DNA of 64,000 bases from Nostoc desertorum CM1-VF14 (GTDB taxonomy: Bacteria > Cyanobacteriota > Cyanobacteriia > Cyanobacteriales > Nostocaceae), in contig JAHHHR010000045.1 in NCBI GenBank assembly GCA_019359245.1, forward strand, positions 1 through 64,000, in the 5' to 3' direction. The position numbers and the translations under genes were made by a program. The stretch's first letter is position 1. Every line of letters begins with the position of its first letter. The notes beneath the pieces are model-generated. The model saw only the letters and a list, made by a program, of their open reading frames with translations. It was not told where the DNA came from and searched no databases. Positions 63,030 to 64,000 of the stretch are shown one piece after another.

Positions 63030-64000
63030 ATGAATTTTTTAGAAAGTGTCCAAATGGCGGGGAAAACCCTGCTATCAAATAAACTGCGTAGTGCCCTAAC
63101 AATGCTGGGTATAGTTATTGGCAACGCCTCGGTTATTGCCATGATTGGCATTGGCGAAGGTGGGCAAAAGTACGTTAATAAACAGCTGGAGTCATTAGGC
63201 CCGAATGTGCTGTTTGTACTACCAGGTAATCGAGAAACTCAGCGTATCTCCTTTGAAGTACCAAAAACTCTGGTGTTACAAGATGCCGAAGCGATCGCTT
63301 CTCAAGTGCCAACAGTAGTAGGAGTTGCGCCAGAATTAAATAGAAGACAGGTGGTTACATACCGCAATAGAAACACCGATGTCAACATCATTGGTACAAC
63401 TTCCAGCTTCTTATCTGTACGGGACTTTGAAACTGATAAAGGCAGGTTTTTCAGCGATGTAGACATCAAGCGAAATAACCAAGTCGTGGTGTTAGGTGGA
63501 GACTTAGCAGAAAAACTATTTGGTAATAGTAACCCAATAGGTCAACAATTGCGAGTTGGAAATACCAGCTTTCAAGTGATTGGGACGTTAATAGCCAAAG
63601 GTTCCAGCGTCGGAGCAGATTATGATGATGCTGCTCTAATACCAATTACAACTTCAGCAAACCGACTTGTGGGAAAGAATTCTCCCTATGGTATTGCCTT
63701 AGATTACCTCGTCGCGGCAGCTCGTGATTCAGAGAGCGTGGATGCAGCAGAATTTCAAATTACTAATTTGTTGCGTCTACGGCACAAAATTAATGGCGAA
63801 GATGACTTTACTCTGCGCTCTCAAAAGGATGCCTTGCAAACTGTCGGTCAAATTACAGGTGCATTGACAATTATGCTAGCAGCGATCGCTGGTATATCGC
63901 TGTTTGTCGGCGGTATTGGCATTATGAATATTATGCTTGTTTCCGTCACCGAACGCACCCAAGAAATCGGATTAAGAAAAGCGATTGGAGCAACTGAACA
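63030..64000 (+). CDS. ABC permease, MacB/FtsX type (runs off the window)
   Basis: At least 323 residues, open to the window end. ATG 63030, N-terminal helix (LRSALTMLGIVIGNASVIAMI), a periplasmic domain, and the first C-terminal helices (ITGALTIMLAAIAGISLFVG, then IGIMNIMLVSVTERTQEIGL). The conserved MNIMLVSVTERTQEIGLRKA block matches the permease at 26494-27774, with GTLIAKGSS-type PCD features. Cognate ATPase and TolC genes would lie beyond the end. Confidence 0.9.
   Translation, partial: MNFLESVQMAGKTLLSNKLRSALTMLGIVIGNASVIAMIGIGEGGQKYVNKQLESLGPNVLFVLPGNRETQRISFEVPKTLVLQDAEAIASQVPTVVGVAPELNRRQVVTYRNRNTDVNIIGTTSSFLSVRDFETDKGRFFSDVDIKRNNQVVVLGGDLAEKLFGNSNPIGQQLRVGNTSFQVIGTLIAKGSSVGADYDDAALIPITTSANRLVGKNSPYGIALDYLVAAARDSESVDAAEFQITNLLRLRHKINGEDDFTLRSQKDALQTVGQITGALTIMLAAIAGISLFVGGIGIMNIMLVSVTERTQEIGLRKAIGATE

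Overview
The window comes from a cyanobacterial chromosome, most likely a filamentous Nostoc/Anabaena-type organism. Four things point there: the cyanobacterial palindrome GCGATCGC is frequent (for example near 943, 1690, 2742, 13777); there is a high-light-inducible protein, a cytochrome c6 and a group 1 SigA; Uma2-type genes and multidomain GAF sensors occur; and intergenic regions are full of heptamer runs (CCCTGCT, TTAGGAG, GGGCATT), small palindromes and MITE-like inverted repeats typical of Nostocales. This is judged from sequence features only; no search was run.

Layout. 0.8-3.4 kb: Mg2+ transporter MgtE and aspartate carbamoyltransferase. 4-7.5 kb: secreted pentapeptide-repeat protein and a TldD/PmbA protease pair. 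8-11.1 kb: a minus-strand operon with two small four-helix SMR/EamA flippase-like proteins, an FAD oxidoreductase and a polyprenyl-phosphate-type glycosyltransferase. 13.5-22.5 kb: Tex, ferredoxin, small membrane proteins, cytochrome c6, aldo/keto reductase and a 21-bp hairpin minisatellite. 22.6-29.6 kb: Uma2, a methyltransferase, then a tripartite efflux operon (adaptor, MacB-like permease, ATPase, TolC) headed by an unlisted 56-residue exported peptide. 30-42 kb: TPR protein, response regulator, a GyrA/ParC paralogue without the GyrA box, a broken acetyltransferase, HLIP, SigA, fasciclin lipoprotein, GyrB and MiaA. 42-48.7 kb: a receptor-like protein (amino-acid-binding fold, one membrane helix, C-terminal module), a frameshifted Uma2 gene overlapping it, GlcD, a GHL10 glycosidase-like protein and its overlapping membrane partner. 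49-51.5 kb: a PAS-GAF-GAF histidine-kinase-like protein with a bilin-type GAF but a ruined kinase core. 61.5-64 kb: a second adaptor/permease efflux locus that runs off the end.

The most notable region is 51,557-60,510: an 8.9-kb integrative element in a tRNA-Lys(CUU) gene. It is bounded by 71-bp direct repeats covering all but the first three bases of the tRNA. It carries a tyrosine integrase next to the right end, an SF3/D5-type helicase, a tiny ribbon-helix-helix protein too short for usual gene callers, an 817-residue protein with a CoiA-like zinc-binding N terminus, a TM2 membrane protein, an origin-like array of direct and inverted repeats, and a multi-stem structured segment. It is visibly A+T-rich and nearly devoid of GCGATCGC, so it looks foreign. 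No capsid, relaxase or conjugation genes are visible, so it resembles a minimal integrating plasmid or satellite.
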